Assembly (NCBI GenBank): GCA_034423775.1
Contig: CP139918.1
Location: forward strand, 2,108,001 to 2,172,000
Length of the DNA: 64,000 nucleotides
From: Alphaproteobacteria bacterium US3C007
GTDB lineage: Bacteria > Pseudomonadota > Alphaproteobacteria > Rhodobacterales > Rhodobacteraceae
Reading direction: 5' to 3'
Under the pieces are notes generated by a model that saw only the letters and a list, made by a program, of their open reading frames with translations, had not been told where the DNA came from and made no database searches. Shown piece after piece: positions 1 to 8,445 of the stretch; the stretch's first letter is position 1; every line of letters begins with the position of its first letter. The position numbers were made by a program, and so were the translations under genes.

Positions 1-1322
1 CCTCTGCTCCAACAGTTATATTCGTAAATGGGCAACAATATGGATTTTTACCGTCGGATGTCCGGTTTTCTAACACTCGGCTTGCACGAGAGCTAACGCG
101 GACCGCCGAAATTTACCCGCTTTATGCAGAAGTGGCGACACAAGCGCCTGATGGATATTCTTTTGAAACGCGATCGTTTGCTTTGGGGGCTCTTGCAAGC
201 CGACAATCTACCTTTTCCACCCAAGCCAGTATGAGGTTAGATTTCTATACGCAAGAATTCATAAGACGGTTTGTTTTGCCAAACAATCCGGTGAAAACAA
301 CGGAAGATCTTAGCAAAGCTGTAGAGACGTTGCGTGCGGCAGGGCGGTTTATCTCTGGGGCCGTACGCCAACCAGGTCAATACCCTGTGGCCGCTGATTT
401 AAGTTTGGATCTTTTTCTGCGCGTTGCGGGAGGGGCGCTGCCGAATGCGGATCTTAAAAATGTTATTCTGCGAACATATGTTGTGAGCAGAAACGGTGAG
501 ATCGATCTTCAGCGTTCCAAACGCATCGATTTAACAGCTGTCAGCCCTGCTTCCATAAAACTATCTGGAAATTACGATATACAGATCCCTGCCTTGGTGA
601 ATAATGCTTTGTCTGGTGTTGTGGCTCTGAACGGGCAGGTGCAACGGCCAGGGAACTACACTGTCGGCCGAGATGAAACGCTCCATGACATCATTGAGCG
701 CGCAGGCGGGTTTACCGAGGTGGCTTACCCGCTTGGGGCCGTCCTTACGCGGCAGTCGTTGAAAGAAGAGCAAACGCGGGCAAATCTAAGCTTGGCGCGG
801 CAAGTTGAACAATCTATTCTTTCCCTGTCGCAAAATGCCAGCGCAGAGCAAAGCCAACAGATCCCAGCCGTTATTGGATTGGCTAATCAGTTGCGCACTT
901 TAAGCGGCTCTGGGCGGCAAATTGTGAATGCAGCTCTGAAAAGTGGAGAAAACCCAGTTTTCTTAGAAGATGGGGATTCCCTTTTCATTCCCAAGCGCCC
1001 ATCTCACGTAAGCGTGATCGGCAGCGTCTATAATGAGGTTTCTGCAGTCTATGCCCCTTATAAAACGCCGCGAAATTATATTTCCGAAGCGGGTGGAACC
1101 AGCAAGATTGCCGATAGTAAGAATGTTTACATGGTATTGCCCAATGGGCAAAGCGAGCCAATTGGAGAGATTGATAGCGCAAATGTGATTATTCCACCGG
1201 GTGCGGTGCTGATCGTGCCGCCGAAGGTCGATAAATTGAGCCCATTGGGGCTTAGCCGCGTGGTGTCCGATATTTTAAGCAATATCGCAACATCCGTACT
1301 GGCGATCAACGCGGTTCGGTGA
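1..1322 (+). CDS. SLBB-domain polysaccharide export protein (5' partial)
   Basis: The reading frame is open from base 3 to the stop at 1320-1322, so the N-terminus, with any signal peptide and the poly-export domain, lies outside the window. About 439 residues are visible. Three SLBB-like units follow one another, each ending in an AGG motif: 'GAVRQPGQY...RVAGG', 'GQVQRPGNY...ERAGG' and 'GSVYNEVSA...SEAGG'. This is the layout of outer-membrane polysaccharide exporters of the Wza/KpsD type, which carry capsule or exopolysaccharide across the outer membrane. A Gln/Ala-rich, probably helical insert separates units two and three. The last 20 residues form an apolar or amphipathic helix. The stop overlaps the next gene's GTG by 4 bp (GTGA), so the two are translationally coupled. 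The family is secure; the polymer exported is unknown. A GTG at 132 is not the true start, because open frame with coherent sequence continues upstream of it. Confidence 0.85.
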   Translation, partial: SAPTVIFVNGQQYGFLPSDVRFSNTRLARELTRTAEIYPLYAEVATQAPDGYSFETRSFALGALASRQSTFSTQASMRLDFYTQEFIRRFVLPNNPVKTTEDLSKAVETLRAAGRFISGAVRQPGQYPVAADLSLDLFLRVAGGALPNADLKNVILRTYVVSRNGEIDLQRSKRIDLTAVSPASIKLSGNYDIQIPALVNNALSGVVALNGQVQRPGNYTVGRDETLHDIIERAGGFTEVAYPLGAVLTRQSLKEEQTRANLSLARQVEQSILSLSQNASAEQSQQIPAVIGLANQLRTLSGSGRQIVNAALKSGENPVFLEDGDSLFIPKRPSHVSVIGSVYNEVSAVYAPYKTPRNYISEAGGTSKIADSKNVYMVLPNGQSEPIGEIDSANVIIPPGAVLIVPPKVDKLSPLGLSRVVSDILSNIATSVLAINAVR

Positions 1323-2872
1323 GGAAAAACGTCAATATTAACGCCGGATCGCAAAGCGTGTTTCTTATGTGCAAGGCGGTTGTTTTTTTGATCACGGTGA
1401 TGTTTGCGCTTGCATCGCCCGGCTGGTCTGCTTGTGATCTTCAAGGCGCTATGGCAGAACGGGACATTATCACCCTAGGGATAAACGCGCCTTCTAAATC
1501 GTTGGTTGAAATCTCGGCAAATGATATTCGGGTGATCGTTGAGGACCCGAATGAGCTGACCTCCTCTGGGCAATATGGTGCGCTTATCGAGGTTTATGGG
1601 CTTTCTGGCGAGGGGCGCCCCATCTTAAAAAAGATTGTCACGGCGCCGGTCGGGGATGATATAAAAGCGCTGCAGAGCGCGCTTTCAAACTCGGCTGCGT
1701 CAATTGTGCTGACGCAGAAAAATGGATATTTTTTCACTTGGCATGATCAGCCCGTTGCTGGAAACTCAATATATGCATGTATGGTACAAAGCCATATATT
1801 TCATCACGAAAGTGGTCAGGATTTTGCCATCCACGTGGCCGAGCGGGCGCAGCCCGAACGCATTGCTAAGCATAAAATTTTAGAACAGTTGCTGCGCGAT
1901 GAGGGGTCTTTAAACAGCCTGCGCAGCCAAGTGGTTTCTCGGATGAATTTAGCCCAAGCAGAGGATCTTCCTGCAGTTCTGAACAGTTTGACATCTGAGC
2001 GGACGAATTTGCGCAGTTTTCGGGTTCAGCATGTCAACCGACGCTTGAGTTTAAGCCAAATAGAAATTCCCTATGCGGCGTATAAATCAGCGCAAAGGTA
2101 TCAAGACGGCAATGCTTTGGCGTATCTAAGCGATATATCGCGCTTGAATACATTTGAAATACACCCGCTGCCACAAACGTATTTTTGGGGCCTATCGGCG
2201 CACGGTGAAACACGGCGGGCTGTACTTGGAATGACCAATGATCTCGAGCGTTATTTATCCACCCGACTCGCGATAAATTTTCAGGAAAAAGGCCTAGGTC
2301 TGGATCAGGCATCCCTGACAGGGCGGATGTTTGTTGAAAAAAATATTCTGGCTGTCAGCAAATTAGGCCGAATTGATAGTTTTTCAGATGGGTTTCAATT
2401 GAGCGCCTATCAGCTAATGCCAGCTGCCGAGGCCTTTTGGGCAGCGCATCTATACGCAGCATTGCCCAACCGATGCGCGCTGTGCCGTAACGCCGGTTTA
2501 ACGTTGGAACAGGCTGGTTTTAGCCGCTCTTGGGATATGAGCGTAAGCAAAGCCATTAGGTTTGAAGAGACAGAGCATATTCTGCACCCTTTGGTATTGA
2601 TAAGCGCGCGCAAACGACTTTCAAAAAAAATATCATTAGAAGTGTTTTCGGGGCTGCGGCTAAAACGCGACGCTGAAGCCTCTTTTGGCTTTGCTCTCAA
2701 GCTTCTGGACGCAATACCAAGAGATGGTTCGCGGCCTAAACAAACGGAGAGTTTCATCGAAATCTTCTCCACTTCAAGTATTATGCCTTTGATCGAAGAA
2801 GATCGAAGCGCATATTTCGAAAATACACCAAGTTTCTTGAAAAGAACTTGGGCTGATTATATGCGCTTCTAG
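1319..2872 (+). CDS. Unrecognised secreted protein coupled to the SLBB exporter
   Basis: A 517-residue protein starting with GTG inside the stop of the SLBB gene (4 bp overlap). The N-terminus has a basic segment, a hydrophobic stretch around residues 17-33 and a likely signal-peptidase site near 'SPGWSA', so it is probably exported. I do not recognise the family. Visible features are a short Cys pair 'CALC' in the second half, isolated Cys residues just after the signal and near 'YACM', a charged helical middle, and a C-terminal half with alternating polar and apolar residues ending in Phe. A terminal Phe is typical of outer-membrane beta-barrels, but this is weak evidence. Position and coupling suggest a periplasmic or outer-membrane partner in polysaccharide secretion, comparable in role to the YjbG/YjbH group. 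That role is inference. The gene is intact. Confidence 0.75.
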   Translation: MRKNVNINAGSQSVFLMCKAVVFLITVMFALASPGWSACDLQGAMAERDIITLGINAPSKSLVEISANDIRVIVEDPNELTSSGQYGALIEVYGLSGEGRPILKKIVTAPVGDDIKALQSALSNSAASIVLTQKNGYFFTWHDQPVAGNSIYACMVQSHIFHHESGQDFAIHVAERAQPERIAKHKILEQLLRDEGSLNSLRSQVVSRMNLAQAEDLPAVLNSLTSERTNLRSFRVQHVNRRLSLSQIEIPYAAYKSAQRYQDGNALAYLSDISRLNTFEIHPLPQTYFWGLSAHGETRRAVLGMTNDLERYLSTRLAINFQEKGLGLDQASLTGRMFVEKNILAVSKLGRIDSFSDGFQLSAYQLMPAAEAFWAAHLYAALPNRCALCRNAGLTLEQAGFSRSWDMSVSKAIRFEETEHILHPLVLISARKRLSKKISLEVFSGLRLKRDAEASFGFALKLLDAIPRDGSRPKQTESFIEIFSTSSIMPLIEEDRSAYFENTPSFLKRTWADYMRF

Positions 2873-2882
2873 CGGTCTGCTA

Positions 2883-2907
2883 TCTTACGATAAGAAGGGC
2901 GTCTTAT
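2883..2907. other. Overlapping short inverted repeats after the secreted-protein gene
   Basis: TCTTA at 2883-2887 can pair with TAAGA at 2891-2895. The same TAAGA, extended to ATAAGA (2890-2895), can instead pair with TCTTAT at 2902-2907. The two hairpins exclude each other and lack a clear T-run. They lie between the end of the polysaccharide-type operon and the convergent H-NS gene and could stop transcription weakly. The rest of 2873-3051 holds nothing I can identify. Confidence 0.25.
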
Positions 2908-3051
2908 ATCAGCATGGCGCTATCTGATTGCAGCAGAAGTTGACGGGTTCCGGTGCATATAGGCATTTATGAACCAATTCTCACAGACGTGCGCAAGCCT
3001 TTGCGTGATTTGTGCCATGACCTTGCGGGCGGCCGTAATGCTGACCCGTGT

Positions 3052-3360
3052 CTATATCTCTAAGTCTTTGAGGGTGTTTCCTTTTTGGATGAATGCCTCT
3101 ACCCAGCGTGGCTTTCGACCTCGGCCCGTCCATGTTTGGCTTGGATCTTCGGGATTGGCATATTTCGCGGCTACTTTTGATTTTACGGGTGCGATTGCAA
3201 CAATTTCACTCAAAGAAAAGCCCAATGATTTCGCCGTTTTTTCTAATTCTTTACGGGCGTTTGCCATCGCACGGCTTTTATATGTGTTAATAGCCTGATC
3301 GACCTGTTTTTTAATTTTTTTTAAGTCTTCCAATGAGTAGTCATTTATATTTTCTAGCAT
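3052..3360 (-). CDS. H-NS family nucleoid-associated protein
   Basis: A 102-residue H-NS-like protein. Residues 1-50 form a charged helical oligomerisation region beginning 'MLENINDYSLEDLKKIKKQV'. The C-terminus has the DNA-binding core of the family: 'KYANPEDPSQTWTGRGRKP' followed by RW. The GRGRKP loop is the AT-hook-like element that inserts into the minor groove of AT-rich DNA. The start at 3360 is preferred over an in-frame ATG at 3399 because AAGGA lies about 7 bp upstream and a sigma70-like promoter fits just before it. Such proteins silence AT-rich, often acquired genes. Here the gene sits between polysaccharide-type genes and a very AT-rich spacer, which fits that role by inference. 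Length is normal and the gene appears intact. Confidence 0.9.
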   Translation of the reverse strand: MLENINDYSLEDLKKIKKQVDQAINTYKSRAMANARKELEKTAKSLGFSLSEIVAIAPVKSKVAAKYANPEDPSQTWTGRGRKPRWVEAFIQKGNTLKDLEI

Positions 3361-3890
3361 AGAAAATTCCTTTTTATTGTTAATGAAAGAATAAACCACT
3401 TGATTGATTTATATGTCAATAACCTTTTGCTTATTCACAAAGAGGTTGCAGGTTAAACAGAAAGATATATTCTAATTTTAAATATCAAAACTATATTTCA
3501 AAGAAGTTTTAAGAGAATTCATTAGACTCCAATTGTTGTTACAATTTATGATGTAGAATTTAAATAACTGATTATAAAATTATTAAATATTTAAAAAGAT
3601 GTTCTTTCTATGATTGGATATTTAGGATATCAGGTGACGTCGGGCTTTAATTTATTGTAGAAGAAATTAGGCCATTCAATCTTCTCTTATGATTTCTATA
3701 TAAGAAAAAAAACTCTTTTTCCTAACGTTGAAACACAAATAATTTGGTTAGAGTTAAAAAAATACCATTCAGATACTTTAATGAATGCATCAAAAATATT
3801 TGTTTATTTTAGGATTTTTTTATAAAAAGAGCATCATCTAAAAACTGTAACGGCGCCCTATGTTAAGCAAACTATTTGGATAAGTCTTAA
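3361..3890. other. AT-rich spacer without a convincing gene
   Basis: About 530 bp, visibly far richer in A and T than its neighbours, with many A and T runs. It lies between the divergent H-NS-like and LpxR-like genes and must hold both promoters. Only the H-NS promoter can be proposed. A 16-codon ORF (3610-3660) has no ribosome-binding site or likeness to anything I know. No inverted repeats of insertion-sequence type were seen. It looks like a transferred or H-NS-bound regulatory patch rather than coding DNA. Confidence 0.6.
3390..3419 (-). promoter_or_regulatory. Candidate sigma70 promoter of the H-NS gene
   Basis: On the minus strand, TTGACA (complement of 3414-3419) is followed after 18 bp by TTTATT (complement of 3390-3395). 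Transcription would start roughly 20-25 bp before the ATG at 3360, leaving a short leader that contains AAGGA. The -35 box is a perfect consensus; the -10 is weaker and the spacing one base long. Confidence 0.5.
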
Positions 3891-4847
3891 GTGGTATTTT
3901 TGAAGCTTTTACTGGTGGGCCTATGTTTCTTTGCGTTACCTCAGGGCATTCAAGCAAAGGAAAAAGCCAAACTGCTTGGATATGGCCTTTTGTTCACAAA
4001 TGATTTCTTTGGGGATGGTAGGGATCGATGGCGCACGGGGTCGCTCGTGTCTAGCCGTGTTTTTGATAGCCCGAAAATGAGCCGGACATTGCCGCGCAGA
4101 GAGGCGCTTAATGAACTTAGATTGTTTAGCCAAATAATTGCTCCGTCAGATTTATCGCGTAATCCTGACAGGTCTTACGCCCGTGACGAGACTGGCTTGA
4201 CGGAAGATATAGACAGGGATTACGTGGGCCATTTGTCGATTGGTCTGCACCGTCACTTTCAAGCGGGCGGCTTGGCCTATAATTTTGGGGTAGATGCATC
4301 ATTGTTGGGCCCGCAGACCGGCCTAATGGGGTTGCAGCAAAAGGTCCATTCGGAAATTGATCAGCCTTTTCCGTCAGATTTTGTGAAAAATACGCAAGTG
4401 TCTAATCAGTTTATTCTTGGAACTTTAACAGAAGTTGCGCGGCCTATCGCGCTGTCTCCTTCAATCAATATCCGTTCGTTTGTCGAAGTTCAAACAGGGG
4501 TCGAAGACCTCATCCGAATTGGAGTGGACGCAGGATTTTTTGGTGATTTGTCCGAAGCACTCTTTGCAAGAGCGCCCGTTTCAGGGCAGCGTTATAGCGT
4601 TATAGACGGCACAGGAGAAGGGTTTTTACTCAGCGCAGGCGTGGATTTGACCCGTGTTATCGGCTCAATGTTCTTAACCGGCTCTGCTTTGCGCGCTTCT
4701 AAATATCGCGCCCGTGCTCGGTTTGGCTTGAATTATGTACATGGCCGTTGGAGCAATTTCATTGGCTGGACCTATCTTAGCCCTGAATTTGAAACGCAAC
4801 AAACCGGCCAGTTGTTGGGATCTTTTTTCATTAAAGCACGATTTTAG
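3891..4847 (+). CDS. LpxR-like outer-membrane lipid A deacylase family protein (DUF2219)
   Basis: A 318-residue protein with a signal peptide (hydrophobic residues 4-17, likely cut after 'GIQA'). The mature start 'GLLFTNDFFGDGRDRWRTGS' matches the LpxR family, whose catalytic pair is an Asn-Asp in the first strand (here N37, D38). The region 'LLGPQTGLMGLQQKVHSEID' carries the family's later Gly-Pro and His (H153). LpxR is a 12-strand barrel that removes the 3'-acyloxyacyl chain of lipid A; the terminal 'FFIKARF' ends in Phe as barrels do. The GTG at 3891 directly follows an in-frame TAA, so no earlier start exists; no good Shine-Dalgarno is visible. Family assignment is good, but activity on this host's lipid A is inferred. 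It converges on tlpA, 14 bp away. Confidence 0.8.
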   Translation: MVFLKLLLVGLCFFALPQGIQAKEKAKLLGYGLLFTNDFFGDGRDRWRTGSLVSSRVFDSPKMSRTLPRREALNELRLFSQIIAPSDLSRNPDRSYARDETGLTEDIDRDYVGHLSIGLHRHFQAGGLAYNFGVDASLLGPQTGLMGLQQKVHSEIDQPFPSDFVKNTQVSNQFILGTLTEVARPIALSPSINIRSFVEVQTGVEDLIRIGVDAGFFGDLSEALFARAPVSGQRYSVIDGTGEGFLLSAGVDLTRVIGSMFLTGSALRASKYRARARFGLNYVHGRWSNFIGWTYLSPEFETQQTGQLLGSFFIKARF

Positions 4848-4861
4848 CTTGCCAACCTGTT

Positions 4862-5431
4862 TTACTGCGCCGATTGGATCCAAGCCCGTAAAAGCGCCTG
4901 CGCCGGCGCACTGGCCCAATCAGCCTCTCCTCGTAGCCGCGCAACCTCTTTGCCTTGGGGTGAAATGAGCAGCGTCATCGGTAACCCCAGCACGGCCATG
5001 TCTTTGGCAAGTTTCTGTTTCGGATCTCGATACAGAGGCAAGTTTTTGATCTCTAATGCGTCAAAAAACGCCTGCATGGCTTTTGGTGCGTTTCGGCCCG
5101 TTGCGATGGTAACCACTTTAAACCGCGCATCGCCCAGCTGCGCTTGCAAGGTTGACAGGCTTGGCATTTCTTTGCGGCAAGGAGCACACCATGTTGCCCA
5201 AAAATTCAGCAAAACATATTGCCCGGCAAAATCTGACAAACGCCCCTCATCTGCGCCTTGCGTTAAAAAAGCGCGCTCTGAAATTTCTTTTGGCGTTTTG
5301 TGCAACACCAATTTCTTCATATCGCCTTGCTTTAAAGCCTGTAGATGCTCGGTGCTATTTGCCGCGGCCAACGTGCTATTTGCACCCAGAATAAGAGCAG
5401 TATAAACAAAGAATGAACGAATAAATGCCAT
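4862..5431 (-). CDS. tlpA: TlpA-family periplasmic thiol-disulfide oxidoreductase
   Basis: 189 residues with an N-terminal signal or anchor ('[19 protein letters not shown]') and a thioredoxin fold with the active site '[14 protein letters not shown]' (WCxPC). TlpA/ResA-type proteins keep cysteines reduced outside the membrane, mainly for cytochrome c and cytochrome oxidase maturation. The start at 5431 is chosen because GGAGG stands 5-6 bp upstream and the hydrophobic segment begins at once; an ATG 11 codons earlier would put charged residues in front and overlap argH. Its start codon is 22 bp from the divergent argH start. A conserved tlpA/argH pair is, as I recall, usual in Rhodobacterales. 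Confidence 0.88.
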   Translation of the reverse strand: MAFIRSFFVYTALILGANSTLAAANSTEHLQALKQGDMKKLVLHKTPKEISERAFLTQGADEGRLSDFAGQYVLLNFWATWCAPCRKEMPSLSTLQAQLGDARFKVVTIATGRNAPKAMQAFFDALEIKNLPLYRDPKQKLAKDMAVLGLPMTLLISPQGKEVARLRGEADWASAPAQALLRAWIQSAQ

Positions 5432-5453
5432 GTGTCCTCCGAAAGGTAAATTG

Positions 5454-6848
5454 ATGTCTAACACGTCCTCAAATCAGATGTGGGGAGGCCGCTTTGCAAG
5501 CGGTCCTGATGCGATTATGGAAGCAATTAATGCATCAATCGGATTTGACCAGCGCCTTGCCACTCAAGATATAGCCGGATCGCGCGCGCATGCCGCGATG
5601 TTGGCAGCACAATCCATCATCAGTGATAGCGATTTTGAAGCGATTGAGGAAGGTCTGATCACCATTTTGTCAGAGATTGAGGCCGGGAAATTTGTGTTTT
5701 CAAGTAAGCTGGAAGATATTCACATGAATATCGAAGCGCGGTTGAAAGATCTGGTGGGAGAACCTGCCAGCCGGCTGCACACGGCGCGCTCGCGCAATGA
5801 TCAGGTTGCAACTGATTTCAAACTTTGGGTGCGTGACCAATTAGACGCGTGTGAGGTTGCTTTAACGGGTTTGATTCATGCGCTCATCGCGCAAGCAGAA
5901 CACGGCGCGGACTGGGTAATGCCGGGGTTTACGCATCTGCAAACCGCGCAGCCCGTGACCTGGGGGCATCACATGATGGCCTATGTCGAAATGTTTGGGC
6001 GCGATTTAAGCCGCCTGCGCGATGCCCGCAAGCGCATGTCTGAATGTCCATTAGGGGCTGCCGCCTTGGCCGGAACATCGTTTCCGATCGATCGCAATAG
6101 CACCGCCGCAGCGCTTGGCTTTGATCGCCCGGCCGCCAATTCCTTAGATGCGGTCAGTGATCGTGACTTTGCGTTGGAATTTCTGGGCTTGGCGAGTATC
6201 TGCGCGATGCATCTCAGCCGTTTTGCAGAAGAGCTTGTAATCTGGTCGTCCGCGCAATTTCGTTTTGTCAGCTTGTCGGATCGGTTCTCAACCGGATCTT
6301 CTATCATGCCGCAGAAGAAAAATCCCGATGCAGCTGAATTGATCCGCGCCAAGATCGGGCGTATTTTTGGCGCCAATGTCGCATTGATGCTGGTGATGAA
6401 GGGCCTGCCTTTGGCCTATTCAAAGGATATGCAAGAAGACAAAGAGCAAGTGTTTGACGCCGCCGATAACCTGCTGCTGGCTTTGGCCGCGATGCAGGGC
6501 ATGGTGGCCGATCTGCAGGCCAATAAAGCTGCCCTTTGCGCCGCCGCCGGGGCCGGGTTTTCAACCGCCACCGATCTGGCAGATTGGCTGGTGCGCAGTT
6601 TAAACATGCCGTTTCGTGATGCGCATCATGTCACGGGCAGTTTGGTGGCGCTGGCCGAGGCGGAAAAATGCGAGCTACAAGATTTAAGCCTGACGCAGAT
6701 GCACTCTGTGGATCCCGCGATCACCAAAGAGGTTTATGATGTCTTGGGCGTAGAGAATTCGGTTGCCTCGCGCATCTCTTACGGCGGCACTGCGCCTGCG
6801 CAGGTGCGCGCGCAGATCCTGCGGTGGAAACAGGAGCTGGAAGCATGA
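5454..6848 (+). CDS. argH: Argininosuccinate lyase
   Basis: 464 residues, normal length. Splits argininosuccinate into arginine and fumarate, the last step of arginine synthesis, in the cytosol. Seen: N-terminal 'MWGGRF', 'HTARSRNDQ' in the first half, and the fumarase/aspartase-superfamily signature '[12 protein letters not shown]' holding the catalytic Ser loop. The start at 5454 is preferred over an ATG at 5430 because it gives the usual short lead to 'WGGRF' and has AAAGG upstream. The stop overlaps the following mini-lipoprotein gene by 4 bp (ATGA), beginning a coupled run argH-lptM-DUF2834-aminotransferase. Confidence 0.97.
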   Translation: MSNTSSNQMWGGRFASGPDAIMEAINASIGFDQRLATQDIAGSRAHAAMLAAQSIISDSDFEAIEEGLITILSEIEAGKFVFSSKLEDIHMNIEARLKDLVGEPASRLHTARSRNDQVATDFKLWVRDQLDACEVALTGLIHALIAQAEHGADWVMPGFTHLQTAQPVTWGHHMMAYVEMFGRDLSRLRDARKRMSECPLGAAALAGTSFPIDRNSTAAALGFDRPAANSLDAVSDRDFALEFLGLASICAMHLSRFAEELVIWSSAQFRFVSLSDRFSTGSSIMPQKKNPDAAELIRAKIGRIFGANVALMLVMKGLPLAYSKDMQEDKEQVFDAADNLLLALAAMQGMVADLQANKAALCAAAGAGFSTATDLADWLVRSLNMPFRDAHHVTGSLVALAEAEKCELQDLSLTQMHSVDPAITKEVYDVLGVENSVASRISYGGTAPAQVRAQILRWKQELEA

Positions 6849-6949
6849 GATTGGTTTGGGTCGTGTTTTCAGTGATCTGTATGGTTGGATTGATCGGATG
6901 TGGCGCCGATGGTCCGCCCATGCCTCCAAAAACGGAAGACGTGAAATAA
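6845..6949 (+). CDS. lptM: LptM-like mini-lipoprotein
   Basis: A 34-residue protein starting in the ATGA overlap with argH. It has a short hydrophobic signal, a lipobox 'LIGCG' (Cys19) and then '[10 protein letters not shown]'. This matches the small lipoprotein-attachment family to which E. coli YifL/LptM belongs (consensus close to CGxxGPLxxP). LptM helps oxidative maturation of the LPS translocon LptD. In E. coli the gene lies before dapF and near lysine genes; here it lies between argH and lysA, a similar setting. The next gene's ATG follows its TAA with no gap. The lipoprotein is clear; the LptM role is by family likeness. Confidence 0.8.
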   Translation: MRLVWVVFSVICMVGLIGCGADGPPMPPKTEDVK

Positions 6950-7276
6950 ATGCGGCGAATCTCGTGGGTGTTTTTGGGCTTGGCGGTTTGGGGCGCTGTG
7001 CATCCGATGTATTATTTCACCTCTTGGATGGCCCAAAATGAGGGCGGTCTTGGCGATTTGATATCAGCTTTTTTCCTAACGGAGGCCAGCGCGGGCTTGG
7101 CGTGGGATTTAACCGTTGCCGCCGTCGCTTTGGTCGTTTGGATCGTGTTTGAGGCCTTTCAAAGGCGCAACTTTTCAGGGCTCGTCAGTATTCCTCTCAT
7201 CTTATGTATCGGGTTGGGATGCGGATTGCCGTTTTATTTTTTTATGCGGCTACGCATGCGAAAGGACATCGAATGA
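6950..7276 (+). CDS. DUF2834-type small membrane protein
   Basis: 108 residues, starting directly after the TAA of the mini-lipoprotein gene. Three hydrophobic segments are visible (about residues 5-22, 50-67 and 79-97), separated by short loops, and the start 'HPMYYFTSWM' with a following FF-L-T-E segment resembles the DUF2834 family of three-helix membrane proteins. Function is unknown for the family. It overlaps the following aminotransferase by 4 bp (ATGA), so it belongs to the argH transcript. Cytoplasmic-membrane location is inferred. Confidence 0.7.
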   Translation: MRRISWVFLGLAVWGAVHPMYYFTSWMAQNEGGLGDLISAFFLTEASAGLAWDLTVAAVALVVWIVFEAFQRRNFSGLVSIPLILCIGLGCGLPFYFFMRLRMRKDIE

Positions 7277-8445
7277 CACAATTGAAATTTGCCGATAGTA
7301 TTTCTCGGCTTGGCACAGAATCAGCCTTTGTGGTTCTGGCGCGCGCTCAAAAACTGGCGGCCGAGGGACGGGATATTATCAACCTGGGAATTGGTCAGCC
7401 AGATTTTCGCACCCCGCAGCATATTGTCGATGCGGGTATAAAAGCCTTGCAGGACGGACATCACGGCTACACGCCGGCCAATGGCTTGCCGCAATTGCGG
7501 GCAGCGGTGGCAGAGGATTTAGAGCAGCGTCATGGGGCTGCGGTTCACCCGGATAACGTGATTATCGTACCCGGTGGAAAACCCACGATGTTTTTTGCGG
7601 TTTTGATGTTTGGTCAGGCAGGGGCTGAAATTATTTATCCAAACCCGGGCTTTCCCATCTATGAATCGGTTATTCGCTATAGCGGCGCCACGCCGGTTCC
7701 AATGGCTTTGTTGGAAGAAAATGGCTTTGCGTTTGATGCGGAAACGGTTTTGTCTCAAATCACCGATAAAACCCGCTTGATCATCATAAACAGCCCCGCC
7801 AACCCAACCGGTGGAGTCACCCCAAAGGCAGAGATTGATAAATTGGTTGCGGGGCTTGCCGCACATCCCCATGTCGCCATTCTCTCTGATGAGATATATA
7901 GCCAAATGCTCTATGATGGTCGCGAACACGTGAGTTTATTGACTTATCCGGAAATCCGGGACCGTCTGATCGTTTTGGACGGATGGTCAAAAACCTATGC
8001 AATGACTGGCTGGCGCATGGGCTATGCGGTTTGGCCAGATGCGATGGTTGAGCCAGTGACGCGGTTGTGCATTAATGATCACTCTTGCGTGAATGCAGCC
8101 GCGCAATTTGCAGGGCTGGCCGCGCTGACAGGGCCCAAAGATCCCGTTTATGATATGGTTGCACAATTTGATGCGCGGCGAAAAATTATCGTTGAGGCGT
8201 TAAATGATTTGCCGGGGGTAAGCTGCGCGGATGCCGCCGGGGCGTTTTACGCTTTTCCCAATATCAGCGGCACGGGGTTAAATGCCAAGCAAACCCAAGA
8301 TTTGTTTTTAGACAAAGCGGGCGTGGCCACGGTTGCCGGCACCAGCTTCGGCCAGTTTGGCGAAGGCTATGTACGGTTTTCCTATGCCAATAGCAGCGAG
8401 AATATTCTGCGCGCGATTGATCGCATTCGCCCGCTATTGTCTTAA
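7273..8445 (+). CDS. PLP-dependent class I/II aminotransferase (AspC-like)
   Basis: 390 residues with the fold-type I aminotransferase motifs: 'LGIGQPDF' near residue 38, 'GYTPANGLPQLR' near 65, 'NSPANPTGG' near 173 (Asn177), 'SDEIYSQMLY' with Asp206 for the pyridine nitrogen, and 'LDGWSKTYAMTGWRMG' with the Schiff-base lysine K240. It resembles aspartate-type transaminases, but the substrate cannot be read from sequence. The ATG at 7273 overlaps the previous stop (ATGA); an in-frame ATG at 7204 lies inside the DUF2834 gene and is rejected. Its stop overlaps the stop of the convergent LysE-type gene by 3-4 bp. Position between argH and lysA suggests a role in amino-acid synthesis. Confidence 0.9.
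   Translation: MTQLKFADSISRLGTESAFVVLARAQKLAAEGRDIINLGIGQPDFRTPQHIVDAGIKALQDGHHGYTPANGLPQLRAAVAEDLEQRHGAAVHPDNVIIVPGGKPTMFFAVLMFGQAGAEIIYPNPGFPIYESVIRYSGATPVPMALLEENGFAFDAETVLSQITDKTRLIIINSPANPTGGVTPKAEIDKLVAGLAAHPHVAILSDEIYSQMLYDGREHVSLLTYPEIRDRLIVLDGWSKTYAMTGWRMGYAVWPDAMVEPVTRLCINDHSCVNAAAQFAGLAALTGPKDPVYDMVAQFDARRKIIVEALNDLPGVSCADAAGAFYAFPNISGTGLNAKQTQDLFLDKAGVATVAGTSFGQFGEGYVRFSYANSSENILRAIDRIRPLLS

Noticed and set aside
2920..3051. Open frame of 43 codons after the H-NS stop, same frame
   Set aside because: The H-NS protein ends at its normal place, and 43 open codons is within chance. No transposase-like motif was found in it.
2969..3298. 109-codon plus-strand ORF opposite the H-NS gene
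   Set aside because: It lies almost wholly antisense to a clear H-NS-family gene, has no ribosome-binding site and no likeness to known proteins.
3610..3660. 16-codon ORF in the AT-rich spacer
   Set aside because: No Shine-Dalgarno, no hydrophobic or other pattern, and too short to tell from chance.
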